NCBI RefSeq assembly: GCF_009760405.1
Contig: NZ_WRPP01000003.1
Location: 248,001-312,000, forward strand
DNA length: 64,000 nt
Source of the DNA: Nocardia terrae
GTDB lineage: Bacteria; Actinomycetota; Actinomycetes; Mycobacteriales; Mycobacteriaceae
Direction of reading: 5' to 3'
Shown: piece after piece, positions 28,303 through 37,895 of the stretch
Numbering within the stretch: position 1 is the stretch's first letter
Layout: each line of letters begins with the position of its first letter
Position numbers and translations under genes: made by a program
Notes under the pieces: generated by a model
Databases searched by the model: none
What the model was told of the DNA's origin: nothing
Seen by the model: the letters and a program-made list of their open reading frames with translations, nothing else

Positions 28303-29166
28303 GTGTCGGCGTCTGTGAAATCGCTTCTGAGCACTCTGACCCTGCGCGGCCCGCACGAGGTGCTGCGCGGGAATCTCGGCATCGCCGGGCTGCCCGGGGT
28401 GGTGTACACGCCCGGGAAGGGACTCAACCTGCCCGCGGTGGCCTTCGGGCACGGGTGGCTGACCGGCGTCGGCAACTACCGGCGGCTGCTGGAACACCTG
28501 GCCTCCTGGGGATATGTGGCCGCCGCGCCCGACACCGAACGCGGACCGATCCCCTCGCACCTGAACCTGGCCACCGACCTGCTGACCACCCTGGACATCT
28601 GCGCCGGGGTGCGGCTGGGCGCGGGCAATATCAGCGTCGACCCGAAGAAGCTGGCCCTGGCCGGCCACGGCATGGGCGCGGGCGCGGCCGCCATCGCCGC
28701 CTCCCAGCGCGACGTGGCCGCCGTGGCGGCCCTCTACCCCTCCCCCACCGCCCCCTCGGCGGAGGCTCTCGCCCCCAAGATCGACGCCCCCGCCCTGATC
28801 CTGGCGGGCGCCACCGACATCGACTCGGTCAGCTCCAACGCCACCCCCTTGGCCTCCGCCTGGGGCGAGGACGCCATCCTCCGCTCCCTCGACAAGGCCA
28901 GCCACAACGGCATGGTCGAGGGCCGCCGCGCCCTCGCCGCCCTCGGCGCCGGCAAACACGAACCCAAAACCGAACGCCTCACCCGAGCCCTCCTCATCGG
29001 CTACCTCAACTACACAGTCCTCGGCGACAAGAAATACAAGCCGTTCGCCGACCCCGAAGCAGTCCTCCCCCACACCACCCTCGTCGACCCTGACGCCGTG
29101 GAAGAAGAGACCGACCAGCCTCAAAAACTCCCGGTCCTCCAACTCATCCAGGCCCTGCGTAAGTAG
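28303..29166 (+). CDS. Alpha/beta-hydrolase-like protein lacking the nucleophile Ser (Rv3438-like)
   Basis: A 287-residue dienelactone-hydrolase-like fold. The oxyanion loop FGHGWLTG and the segments following the nucleophile elbow are visible, but the elbow reads GHGMG (residues 121-125): Gly123 replaces the expected Ser or Cys of G-x-S-x-G. A C-terminal His is kept (KASHNGMVEG). It may be a non-catalytic pseudo-hydrolase or use another nucleophile. The position after glmS matches Rv3438. Start GTG 28303. Confidence 0.85.
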   Translation: MSASVKSLLSTLTLRGPHEVLRGNLGIAGLPGVVYTPGKGLNLPAVAFGHGWLTGVGNYRRLLEHLASWGYVAAAPDTERGPIPSHLNLATDLLTTLDICAGVRLGAGNISVDPKKLALAGHGMGAGAAAIAASQRDVAAVAALYPSPTAPSAEALAPKIDAPALILAGATDIDSVSSNATPLASAWGEDAILRSLDKASHNGMVEGRRALAALGAGKHEPKTERLTRALLIGYLNYTVLGDKKYKPFADPEAVLPHTTLVDPDAVEEETDQPQKLPVLQLIQALRK

Positions 29167-29485
29167 CCTCGCCCACCACACCCTGGCTGCTCGCAACCCC
29201 GAACTCGGCGCGCCCGCGTCACAGATCCCGATGGCTCCGCCGACAGTGCGGCCGGATTACCCAGCGCGGGAACCGGATTCGTAGCTACGCCGCCAGATAG
29301 CGAACACCGACGGCACGCCGCACCGCATGGCCCCGATCAACGAGCAGCGAGGCCCCGGGACACCACTTCCGAGGTCGTCCACTTCGCCGCCGGGCATTCC
29401 CCGCACGAAGTCGATTCGTAAGCGCTTCACCGGACGCAGGGGTTCGGGCGATGCGGCCCGAGTACCGACCACCCAGCCGGGTGCC
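29167..29485. other. Intergenic region between the hydrolase-like gene and the Pro-rich protein gene
   Basis: About 320 bases between convergent genes. Several overlapping open frames exist on both strands but none has a recognisable protein pattern. Nothing further is seen. Confidence 0.4.
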
Positions 29486-31510
29486 TCACTCCGTGGTCGA
29501 TTCGACGAGCGGGGAGAGTTCGGGGATCTCGACACCACCCTCCGGGATTTCCAGCGGCGCGTCCGGACTGCCCAGTGAGGGCGGCGGATTCGCGGGCAGT
29601 TCGGTCGGCACGTTGTTTTCGATCGACGGGCTTGCGGCCTGCGGTGGCTCGGAGCCGCTGGAGGGCGGTGTCGGTGCAGGCGTGGGTGGCGAAACGTCCA
29701 GCGGTCCAGGGGGATCCGGCGATGGGGTCGGCACACCCGGTTCGAGTGGCGATGGGTCGCAGGCAGGAGTGGCCGGTCCCTGGTCATGCGGCGGTTGGCA
29801 TACAGCCGACGACGGGGGAAGTTGCTGCGCTGCCTGATCCGGGCCGGATCGCAGGGCGGGGGTTGGCGGGTTGGCGGGTTGGCAATCAGCGGCGGGCTCG
29901 GGCGGGCGGGTCGGAGTGATCTGGGCGTCCTGCGGGCATGGGCAGCCCGGCGCGTTGCGGTCGGTGCCGGCTGTTGGCGGTGAAGCCTCTTGTGGCGCGG
30001 GGTGTTCCAGGCCGGATGGGTCAGGGGGTGCAGAGACGGCAGGAGGTGGCTGATCGGGGGCCGATGCTCTGGAAGTCGGGGTGTCCCCGGCCGGGTCGGC
30101 GGTGGTGGGGTTGTCATGCGGAGCGGTGGAGTCGCCGTCGGGCAGGGTTGGGGTGCCGTTCTGGTTGAGGGTCAGGGTGTGGGTTCGGCCGGATTGGTCG
30201 GTCATGGTGAGGGTGAGTTCGCCGACCGGGGTGCGTTCGAGGATGAAGTGGTTTCCGGCGAGGTCGAATTCGAGGCGGCCGGTGGGGAGGTTCGGGAGGC
30301 TCGCGCTGTCCGGCTTCGGCTCGGGTTCGGGGGCGTCGGGCGTGCTCCCGGGGGTCGCGGAAGGCGACTGCTGGCCGGTGAGGGAGCCGAGTTTCTCGAG
30401 GGCGGTGGAGATGCCCTGTTGGAGGGCGGATTCGAGTTGGTCGAAGACCGTGGTCGCAGAGCGGGTGAATTGATCGGATTGGAGTCGTGACGGATCTGCG
30501 GCATCGGCGGTTGACGGCGTGGAGACGGCCGACTCCGAAGTGGCAGGCGGCGTGGTGGCCGGGCCCGGAAGGGCTTCCGGAACTGTGGAAGCCGGGTGCG
30601 TCGGCTCTCGGGGCTCGCCTTCGGGCACGGCGGATGCGCGGGCTGATTCGGCCGCACCGGGTGTTTCGGCCGGGACGAGTGAGTAAGCGGGCTGCTGCGG
30701 CGTCTGCCCGAAACCCGCGGCGGGCAGCTGCGACTGTGCTGGGTAGGACCTCGGAGCCGGAACAGGCTGGGCTGTGGGAGAACTCGGTGACAGATCCGGG
30801 TCGGGTCGGGGCAGGAGGGTTTGGGCCGGTTGGGGGTAGGGGTGGTCGATGACCTGAGCGAAGGCGGTGAGGATGGTGCGGTAGTGGGAGTCGAAGGTTC
30901 GGTCGGCGGTGTCGCAGGCGGCGGTGAATGTGGTGAGTTTGCGCTCTATGTCCGGGCGGAAGGTGGCGGTGAGCCAGGGGTCGCTGCCGTCGGAGACGAG
31001 GTCTTCGATGTCTTCGGCGGTCTTGCCGTCGATGGCTACGCGGCCCTCGCCGTCTCGGGTGGGTTCGAGAAGGGCGAGCGTTACCTCGGCCTTGGTGAGG
31101 ACTGCGTGCCGGAGGGGTTCGAGGGCGGCGGAGATGGCGGCGGTGGCGGTGTGAGCCGTGTCGAGGTCTTCTCGGGCCTGGCGGAGTTGGGAATTCACGA
31201 TGGTGAGGGCCTCGTCGCCGGTGGGCCCGGTCCAGGCGGCGGGGAGGGAGTGGGCTACCGATTGCTGGGCAGACCAGCGCGTCTCGGCGTCCGCGAGGGC
31301 CCTGTCGAGTTCGGCTCGGGCGGTGTCGAATTCGGCGAGCCTCGTGCCGCGCTGTTCGTCGTAACGGGCGTAGAGGTCGGTGAGGAACAGGCCGTGGGGC
31401 GCGCCGAAAGCCTTGGCGTAGAGAGGCAGAAATTGTTCCCAGTACTGCAAGCCGGGGGCACCGTAGTCGAGGATTTGGTCGACGCTCTTGCCGGTCGGGT
31501 CGAAGCTCAT
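29486..31510 (-). CDS. Large Pro/Ala-rich protein with a WXG-like helical N-domain (Rv3439c-like)
   Basis: A 674-residue protein. Residues 1-240 are helical with an AWTGPTGDEA turn, reminiscent of WXG100/PPE-type hairpins. A Ser/Pro-rich linker follows. A compact segment near 440-480 (LPTGRLEFDLAGNHFILERTP...LTLTMTDQSGRTHTLTLNQNG) precedes a long Pro/Thr tail with a few Cys (PGCPCPQD). ATG 31510 overlaps the stop of the EspC-like gene by ATGA. The Rv3438-Rv3439c-Rv3440c order matches M. tuberculosis. Secretion by a type VII system together with its partner is inferred, not shown. Confidence 0.8.
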   Translation of the reverse strand: MSFDPTGKSVDQILDYGAPGLQYWEQFLPLYAKAFGAPHGLFLTDLYARYDEQRGTRLAEFDTARAELDRALADAETRWSAQQSVAHSLPAAWTGPTGDEALTIVNSQLRQAREDLDTAHTATAAISAALEPLRHAVLTKAEVTLALLEPTRDGEGRVAIDGKTAEDIEDLVSDGSDPWLTATFRPDIERKLTTFTAACDTADRTFDSHYRTILTAFAQVIDHPYPQPAQTLLPRPDPDLSPSSPTAQPVPAPRSYPAQSQLPAAGFGQTPQQPAYSLVPAETPGAAESARASAVPEGEPREPTHPASTVPEALPGPATTPPATSESAVSTPSTADAADPSRLQSDQFTRSATTVFDQLESALQQGISTALEKLGSLTGQQSPSATPGSTPDAPEPEPKPDSASLPNLPTGRLEFDLAGNHFILERTPVGELTLTMTDQSGRTHTLTLNQNGTPTLPDGDSTAPHDNPTTADPAGDTPTSRASAPDQPPPAVSAPPDPSGLEHPAPQEASPPTAGTDRNAPGCPCPQDAQITPTRPPEPAADCQPANPPTPALRSGPDQAAQQLPPSSAVCQPPHDQGPATPACDPSPLEPGVPTPSPDPPGPLDVSPPTPAPTPPSSGSEPPQAASPSIENNVPTELPANPPPSLGSPDAPLEIPEGGVEIPELSPLVESTTE

Positions 31511-31827
31511 CGGCCCGCCTCCGTGAGGACGGTGGCGCCGGCCTGGTCGATCCGGGTGTATTCGGTTGCGGCGCGATCGAATACGTCGGCGGTAGCCGTC
31601 GCGGCGGCGGCCCAGTAGCGCAGGCATGCGGCCGCGCGTTCGAAGCCTTGGTGGACGGCCGCGCCTTGCGTCGCGTAGTTGCGACCGGCCTCGTTCTCGG
31701 CGATGCCGAAGGGGTGTTCACCGACCGCTCTCGAATGCTGCTGCAGGGCATCGGCATTGTCGCGCAACGTTGCGGCCCCGGCGTGCAGGATCGAAACGCG
31801 CACGCCGAAGTCACCGTGTCCACCCAT
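31507..31827 (-). CDS. EspC-like small helical protein with YxxxD motif (Rv3440c-like)
   Basis: A 106-residue helical-hairpin protein (MGGHGDFGVRVSILHAGAATL) of the type VII secretion target / EspC-like type. Near the C-terminus the motif YTRID fits the general type VII signal Y-x-x-x-[DE] after a helix. A 4-base overlap with the large downstream protein suggests a co-folded pair, as for Esx, PE/PPE and EspA/EspC partners. Which secretion system would use it is unknown; ESX-4 is encoded in the same window. Confidence 0.75.
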   Translation of the reverse strand: MGGHGDFGVRVSILHAGAATLRDNADALQQHSRAVGEHPFGIAENEAGRNYATQGAAVHQGFERAAACLRYWAAAATATADVFDRAATEYTRIDQAGATVLTEAGR

Positions 31828-31872
31828 TGGCCCCCCTCCGAACCCGTGTCGTGAAAGCCCCCGCGCCCCGGG

Positions 31873-32181
31873 CTACTTGCCGAGGTGCCCGTTGTCCGTC
31901 CGCACCCATTCGGTGGTGCCGTCGGGATGATGGTGGAACTCCCACGCCGAGAAGTCCCCGCCGCTGTCGACCACGGTCATGTGATCGGCGAACCCGTCGT
32001 GATCCATGTCCGTCCACACCTGCATGGCGTGATCGGTGCCGGTGGTCACCGTGTCGAGCAGCCCGTCCCCATCGAGATCCTGTGTGGGGTGCGACAACTC
32101 GATCGCGCCGAGTCCGCCCAATTCCGAATGCGCGTCGAAATCCGGCAACTCCAACCCTGGCAGATCACCCGATGTGACCAT
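31873..32181 (-). CDS. Asp-rich protein with calcium-loop-like motifs (DUF6802-like)
   Basis: A 102-residue acidic protein with two D-x-D-x-D-G type loops (DLDGDGLLD and DMDHDGFAD), like calcium-binding loops of EF-hand or FG-GAP proteins, and a beta-rich end (WEFHHHPDGTTEWVRTDNG). No signal peptide. It is 45 bases upstream of the EspC-like gene on the same strand, so likely co-transcribed. Proteins of this kind occur beside type VII substrates in mycolate actinobacteria (family knowledge); function unknown. Confidence 0.75.
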   Translation of the reverse strand: MVTSGDLPGLELPDFDAHSELGGLGAIELSHPTQDLDGDGLLDTVTTGTDHAMQVWTDMDHDGFADHMTVVDSGGDFSAWEFHHHPDGTTEWVRTDNGHLGK

Positions 32182-32285
32182 CGTTTCGGCTCCTCAGTCG
32201 TGACGTGGCTCCCATCCTGGCATTCGGCCTCACCCCTCGCACCACCTTCGATGCCGAATGTGGATAACTCGCCCCTGGGGATAAC

Positions 32286-32504
32286 TCAGCGCTTCGGGAT
32301 GATGATCCACAGTGCGATGTAGAGCAGGAACTGCGGTCCGGGCAACAGGCAGGACGCCACGAAGAGGATGCGGACGAGGTTGGCGTTCCAGCCGAGGTAT
32401 TCGGCGAGCCCGCCGCACACGCCGCCGATCCAGTTGTCGGTGCTGGATCGGGTCAGCCGCTTGGGGGTCTGAGTGGGCATCTGGCCGGAGAACTGTGTGG
32501 TCAT
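32286..32504 (-). CDS. Small PspC-domain membrane protein
   Basis: A 72-residue protein with a PspC domain: the conserved WIGGVCGGLAEYLGWNANLVRILF followed by a hydrophobic segment ending YIALWIIIPKR. PspC proteins sense membrane stress. ATG 32504 is chosen over 32555 because the PspC domain starts soon after and the extra residues are not family-like. It is divergent from the ABC-F gene (117 bases). Confidence 0.85.
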   Translation of the reverse strand: MTTQFSGQMPTQTPKRLTRSSTDNWIGGVCGGLAEYLGWNANLVRILFVASCLLPGPQFLLYIALWIIIPKR

Positions 32505-32620
32505 GACTCCACTGTGCCGAGTTCGATCACCGGGCACATCGGTCCTACGCCCCATTCCGACCCTGACTTTCGACAGGGCCGGAATCAGGGTCTCACCCCG
32601 AGCACGGCAGAATCGCCCTG

Positions 32621-34261
32621 GTGAGCACCACTCTGCATGCGCGCGGCCTGGCCGCCGGACACGGTGAGCGGATCCTGTTCTCCGACCTGGACCTGATCCT
32701 CGCCCCCGGCGACGTGATCGGGCTGGTGGGCGTGAACGGGGCCGGCAAGTCGACCCTGCTGCGCATGCTCGCCGACCGCGACGCCCCCGAGGGCGAGATC
32801 GTGCTGAGCCCGCCCGACGCCACCGTCGGCTACCTGGCCCAGGAGCCCGAGCGCATCGCGGGCGAGACCGCGCTCGAATTCCTGCGCCGCCGAACCGGTG
32901 TGGCCACCGCCCAGCAGACCATGGACGCCGCCGCCGAGCGCCTGGCCGACGGCGGCGAGGACGAGTACTCCCCCGCCCTGGAGCGCTGGCTGGCGCTCGG
33001 CGGCGCGGACCTCGAACAGCGTGCCGAGGAGGTGGCCGCCGACCTCGGCCTGGCCGAGAGCCTCCCGCACGGCCTGGACACCCTCATGACCGCGCTCTCC
33101 GGCGGTCAGGCCGCGCGCGCCGGTCTGGCCTCGGTCCTGTTGTCCCGCTTCGACATCCTGCTGCTCGACGAGCCCACCAACGACCTGGATCTGGACGGCC
33201 TGGCCCGCCTCGAGCAGTTCGTGACCGGCGTCCGCGAGCCGCTCATGGTGATCAGCCACGACCGGGAGTTCCTGGCGCGCACCGTGAATCGCATCGTCGA
33301 GCTGGATCTGGCCCAGCAGCAGGTCGGCGTCTACGACGGCGGCTACGACTCGTACCTGGAGGAACGCGCGATCGCGCGCCGCCACGCCCGCGAGGCCTAC
33401 GACGAGTACGCCGACACCAAGGCCGGTCTGGAGGCGCGCGCCAATATGCAGCGCAACTGGATGGAACACGGAGTGCGCAACGCGCGCCGCAAGTCCAAGG
33501 CCGACTCCGACAAGATGGGCCGCAAGGCCCGCGCGGAAGCCACCGAGAAGCAGGCGTCCAAGGTCAAGCAGACGGTCAAGCGCATCGAACGCCTGGAGGC
33601 GGTGGAGGAGCCGCGCAAGGAGTGGGAGCTGCGCATGTCCATCGCCGCCGCGCCCCGCAGCGGATCGGTGGTGGCGACCCTGTCCGGTGCGACCGTCACC
33701 CGCGGCGAGTTCACCCTCGGGCCGGTGACGGTGCAGGTGGATTGGGGTGACCGCATCGTCCTGACCGGCGTGAACGGCGCGGGCAAGTCCACCCTGCTGG
33801 CACTGCTGCTGGGAAAGACGAAGCCGGACACCGGATCCGCCGCGCTGGGGTCGGGGGTGGCCATCGGCGAGGTCGATCAGGCCCGCGGCCTGTTCCGCGG
33901 AACCGCCTCCCTCGCCGACACTTTCAGCGCCGAGATCCCCGACTGGAACGAATCCGACGTCCGCACCCTGCTCGCGAAATTCGGCCTGCGCGGCCCGCAT
34001 GTCGTGCGCCCCAACGACACTCTGTCCCCCGGTGAGCGCACCCGCGCGGCCCTGGCCCTGCTGCAGGCCCGCGGCGTGAACCTGCTCGTCCTCGACGAGC
34101 CCACCAACCACCTGGACCTGCCCGCCATCGAGCAGCTGGAGCAGGCGATCGAATCCTTCGAGGGCACCGTCCTTCTGGTCACCCACGACCGCCGCATGCT
34201 CGACAATGTGCGGGCCACCCGCCGCTGGCACATCGCAGACGGACAACTCACGGAAAAGTAG
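32621..34261 (+). CDS. ABC-F family ATPase (ribosome-associated)
   Basis: A 546-residue soluble protein with two ABC domains and no membrane part. First Walker A GVNGAGKSTLLRML, signature LSGGQAARAG, Walker B LLLDEPTNDLD. A charged inter-domain linker spans about residues 245-340. Second Walker A GVNGAGKSTLLALL, signature LSPGERTRAA, LVLDEPTNHLD. ABC-F proteins act on the ribosome in translation or antibiotic protection. The subfamily cannot be fixed by eye. GTG start. The aminotransferase follows 6 bases later. Confidence 0.95.
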   Translation: MSTTLHARGLAAGHGERILFSDLDLILAPGDVIGLVGVNGAGKSTLLRMLADRDAPEGEIVLSPPDATVGYLAQEPERIAGETALEFLRRRTGVATAQQTMDAAAERLADGGEDEYSPALERWLALGGADLEQRAEEVAADLGLAESLPHGLDTLMTALSGGQAARAGLASVLLSRFDILLLDEPTNDLDLDGLARLEQFVTGVREPLMVISHDREFLARTVNRIVELDLAQQQVGVYDGGYDSYLEERAIARRHAREAYDEYADTKAGLEARANMQRNWMEHGVRNARRKSKADSDKMGRKARAEATEKQASKVKQTVKRIERLEAVEEPRKEWELRMSIAAAPRSGSVVATLSGATVTRGEFTLGPVTVQVDWGDRIVLTGVNGAGKSTLLALLLGKTKPDTGSAALGSGVAIGEVDQARGLFRGTASLADTFSAEIPDWNESDVRTLLAKFGLRGPHVVRPNDTLSPGERTRAALALLQARGVNLLVLDEPTNHLDLPAIEQLEQAIESFEGTVLLVTHDRRMLDNVRATRRWHIADGQLTEK

Positions 34262-34267
34262 CGCACC

Positions 34268-35401
34268 ATGCTCGTCCAACGGCTTCGCCCTTACAGCTCT
34301 TCGGTTTTCGGGGAGATGTCCCAGCTGGCCGTGACGCACGGCGCGATCGACCTCGGCCAGGGATTCCCGGACTACGAGGGACCGCGGGCGATGCTCGACC
34401 GCGCCCGCGAGGCCATCGCGAGCGGGGTGAACCACTACACGTCCGCGAAGGGGCAGCCGGAGCTGCGGGCCGCCGTCGTGGCCGAACGCGCCCGGCATCT
34501 GGGCGAACGGTACGACGCGGCAACGGAAGTGGTGGTCACCGCCGGCGCCACCGAGGCGCTCACCGCCGCCCTGCTCGGCCTGGTGGAACCCGGCGGCGAA
34601 GTGATCCTCATCGAGCCGTTCTACGACTCCTACCCGGCGGCGGTCGCGCTGGCGGGAGCCACGGCGCGCACGGTGGCGATGGTACCCGACGGCGACGGCT
34701 TCACCCTCGACCTCGACGAACTGCGCGCGGCGATCACCCCGCGCACCCGGGCGCTGCTGCTGAACTCGCCCCACAACCCGACCGGCTCACTGCTGAGCGA
34801 CGCCGACCTGGCCACCATCGCCGAATTGGCCTGCGAGCACGACTTCCCGGTGATTTCGGACGAGGTCTACGAACACCTGGTCTTCGACGAGATCCCGCAC
34901 GCCTCGATAGCGGCGCTGCCGGGCATGCGCGAGCGCACCGTCGTGGTGTCCGCACCGGCCAAGACCTTCAATGTCACCGGCTGGCGGATCGGCTGGGCGC
35001 TGGGGCCCGAACCGCTGATCACCGCGGTGCTCGCCGCCAAGCAGTACCTGACCTTCGTGCCCCCGGCCCCGTTCCAGCCCGCCATCGCCTACGCCTTGGA
35101 GCACGAACAGGATTGGGCCGCGGCCAATCGCGTGGCACTGCACGGCAAGTACCTGCTGCTGTCGAATGCCCTGCGGGACAGGGGATTCGATGTGAAGCGC
35201 AGCGCGGGTGGCTATTTCGTGTGCGCCGACGTCGGCACCGACGGGACCGCCTTCTGCCGCGACCTACCGGCCCGCTCGGGCGTGGCGGCGATCCCGGTCG
35301 CCGCCCTGTCCCACCGCTCCGACTGGAACACCCTGGTGCGCTTCGCCTATTGCAAGAAGGACGCGACTCTCCGCGAAGCGATCAGCCGCCTCGGGGCCTA
35401 G
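34268..35401 (+). CDS. PLP-dependent class I/II aminotransferase (DapC-like)
   Basis: A 377-residue fold type I aminotransferase. NSPHNPTGS binds the substrate carboxylate and cofactor region, SDEVYEHLVF carries the pyridine Asp and Tyr, and the Schiff-base Lys232 lies in SAPAKTFNVTGWRIGW. This subgroup includes N-succinyldiaminopimelate (DapC) and kynurenine aminotransferases; the exact substrate is open. It is co-transcribed with the ABC-F gene. Its TAG stop overlaps the convergent glmM stop within CTAG. Confidence 0.92.
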   Translation: MLVQRLRPYSSSVFGEMSQLAVTHGAIDLGQGFPDYEGPRAMLDRAREAIASGVNHYTSAKGQPELRAAVVAERARHLGERYDAATEVVVTAGATEALTAALLGLVEPGGEVILIEPFYDSYPAAVALAGATARTVAMVPDGDGFTLDLDELRAAITPRTRALLLNSPHNPTGSLLSDADLATIAELACEHDFPVISDEVYEHLVFDEIPHASIAALPGMRERTVVVSAPAKTFNVTGWRIGWALGPEPLITAVLAAKQYLTFVPPAPFQPAIAYALEHEQDWAAANRVALHGKYLLLSNALRDRGFDVKRSAGGYFVCADVGTDGTAFCRDLPARSGVAAIPVAALSHRSDWNTLVRFAYCKKDATLREAISRLGA

Positions 35402-36774
35402 ACCGCGGCGACCAGCTTGGCGAGGTTGTCAGCGAGCAGCTCGGCCTGGGCCGGGTCGGTGGCTTCCACCATGACGCGGACCAGCTGCTCGGTTCCGCTG
35501 GGGCGCAGCAGAATTCGGCCGGACTCGCCCAGCAGCCGTTCCGCGTCGGCGACGGCCTCGAGCACCGACGGGGCGACGGCGACGGCGGCCTTGTCGGAGA
35601 CGGGGACATTGATCAGCACCTGCGGCACCGTCTGCACGATGCCCGCCAGTTCCGCCAGGGAGCGGCCGGTTTCGGCCATGCGGGCCATCAGTTTCAGGCC
35701 GGTGAGCACGCCGTCGCCGGTGGTGCCGAACTTCGGGAAGATGGTGTGGCCGGACTGTTCTCCGCCCAGGGTGTAGCCGCCCGCGCGCAGGTCCTCGAGG
35801 ACGTAGCGGTCGCCGACGGCGGTGGTGCGCACCGTGATTCCGGCCTCGCGCATGGCGATGTGCAGACCCAGGTTGCTCATGACGGTGGCGACCAGGGTGT
35901 CCTGGACCAGCTCGCCCGAGTCACGCATGGCCAGCGCCAGGACCGCCATGATGGCGTCGCCGTCGACCACCGCGCCGGTGGCGTCCACGGCCAGGCAGCG
36001 GTCGGCGTCGCCGTCGAGGGCCAGGCCCAGGTCCGCGCCGTGTTCGAGCACGGCCGCGCGCACCTGGTCCAGATGCGTGGAGCCGCAACCGTCGTTGATG
36101 TTCAGGCCGTCGGGTTCGGCGTTGATGGCGATGACCGTCGCGCCCGCCTCCCGGTAGGCGGTGGGCCCGACCTCGGAGGCCGCGCCGTGCGCGCAGTCCA
36201 CGACCACGGTGAGCCCGCGCAGGTCCCGCCCGGTGGCCTGGACCAGGTGCTCGACGTACCGCTCGTGGGTGCCCTCGAGGCTGTACCGGTCGTGCACGTC
36301 GAACACGTGCCCACCCAGCCCGGGCCGTCCGAGCACCCGCCCGATGCCCGCGCCGGTGGGCCGGGTGTAGGAGCCCTCGGCGATGACCGCCTCGATGCGG
36401 TCCTCGACGGCGTCGTCCAGCTTGTGCCCGCCCGCGGCGAAGATCTTGATGCCGTTGTCCGGCATGGGGTTGTGCGAGGCGGAGATCATGACGCCCAGGC
36501 AGGCGTCGTACACGCCGGTCAGGTACGCGACGGCGGGCGTCGGCAGCACGCCGACCGACAGCACGTCCACGCCCGCGGAGGTCAGGCCCGCGGTGACCGC
36601 GGCCTCCAGCATCTCGCCACTCGCACGGGGGTCACGCCCCACGACGGCGAGCGCGCGCTTCTTCCCCCGGCTCAGGACCTGCGCGGCCGCGGCCGAAACC
36701 TGCAGCGCCAGCTCCGGACTCAACGACTCATTGGCGAGCCCGCGCACCCCATCGGTGCCGAACATACGTCCCAT
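35398..36774 (-). CDS. glmM: Phosphoglucosamine mutase
   Basis: GlmM converts glucosamine-6-P to glucosamine-1-P for UDP-GlcNAc. The 458 residues contain the phosphoserine loop MISASHNP (Ser100), the metal loop LALDGDADR and the C-terminal phosphate loop RPSGTEQLVRVMVE. ATG 36774 (MGRMFGTDGVRG) matches the family. It follows rpsI after 165 bases containing two hairpins. Confidence 0.97.
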   Translation of the reverse strand: MGRMFGTDGVRGLANESLSPELALQVSAAAAQVLSRGKKRALAVVGRDPRASGEMLEAAVTAGLTSAGVDVLSVGVLPTPAVAYLTGVYDACLGVMISASHNPMPDNGIKIFAAGGHKLDDAVEDRIEAVIAEGSYTRPTGAGIGRVLGRPGLGGHVFDVHDRYSLEGTHERYVEHLVQATGRDLRGLTVVVDCAHGAASEVGPTAYREAGATVIAINAEPDGLNINDGCGSTHLDQVRAAVLEHGADLGLALDGDADRCLAVDATGAVVDGDAIMAVLALAMRDSGELVQDTLVATVMSNLGLHIAMREAGITVRTTAVGDRYVLEDLRAGGYTLGGEQSGHTIFPKFGTTGDGVLTGLKLMARMAETGRSLAELAGIVQTVPQVLINVPVSDKAAVAVAPSVLEAVADAERLLGESGRILLRPSGTEQLVRVMVEATDPAQAELLADNLAKLVAAV

Positions 36775-36811
36775 TACCTCAACACCCCTGCTGGTTTCCG
36801 GTCGATACAGC

Positions 36812-36865
36812 ACGAGAGCAGGCGCCCAACCGGTTCGAAAACCGTTGCGGGGAGCCTGCTCTCGT
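36812..36865 (-). other. Long structured 5' leader hairpin before glmM
   Basis: In the glmM sense strand a 12-bp outer stem (acgagagcaggc/gcctgctctcgt) encloses an inner stem (caacggtt/aaccggttg, one bulge) capped by ttcg. It sits 37 bases before glmM and after the rpsI terminator, with no T-run. It may be a leader structure controlling glmM or a second terminator. Confidence 0.65.
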
Positions 36866-36886
36866 ACAGGTTGCCGTATAGACGGT

Positions 36887-36920
36887 ACCGTGCCCGGCCC
36901 CCGAAAGGGCCGGGCACGGT
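36887..36920 (-). terminator. Hairpin terminator after rpsI
   Basis: A perfect 14-bp stem (36887-36900 with 36907-36920, loop ccgaaa) begins 20 bases after the rpsI stop. No T-run follows on the minus strand, as is common in high-GC actinobacteria. Confidence 0.75.
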
Positions 36921-36939
36921 AGAGCCCGACGGCGCAATA

Positions 36940-37451
<512 letters not shown>

Positions 37452-37455
<4 letters not shown>

Positions 37456-37895
37456 TGGGCCACCTGCTTGATCTCGAAGGGGATGGGCTGCTGGGCGGCG
37501 TGCGGGTGGTTCGGGCCCGCGTAGACCTTCAGCTTGCGAATGATCTGGTTGCCCAGCTTGTTCTTCGGGATCATGCCCTTGACGGCACGCTCGACCAGAC
37601 GGTCGGGGCGGGTGTCCAGGATCTGGCCCACGGTACGGCCCTTCAGACCACCCGGGTGACCGGAGTGGGTGTAGAGGACCTTGTCTTCGCGCTTGTTGCC
37701 CGAGACGGCGACCTTGTCGGCATTGATGATGATGACGAAATCGCCACCATCGACGTTCGGCGCGTAGGTCGGCTTGGTCTTGCCGCGCAGCAGGTTCGCA
37801 GCCTGCACGGAAAGACGGCCGAGCACTACGTCAGTGGCGTCGATGACGTACCACTTGCGGGTCACGTCACCGCCCTTGGGGCTGTACGTAGGCAC
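37452..37895 (-). CDS. rplM: 50S ribosomal protein L13
   Basis: A 147-residue L13 with VPTYSPKGGDVTRKWYVIDATD at the start, TYAPNVDGGDFVIIINADK, and IPKNKLGNQIIRKLKVY. GTG at 37895 is chosen from family length (147 in mycobacteria); the frame runs 43 codons further upstream without homology. Confidence 0.98.

Noticed and set aside
29257..30117. 286-residue Pro/Arg-rich open frame on the minus strand
   Set aside because: Shadow frame of the Pro-rich protein gene; the 674-residue frame has the consistent folded N-domain, start and overlap.
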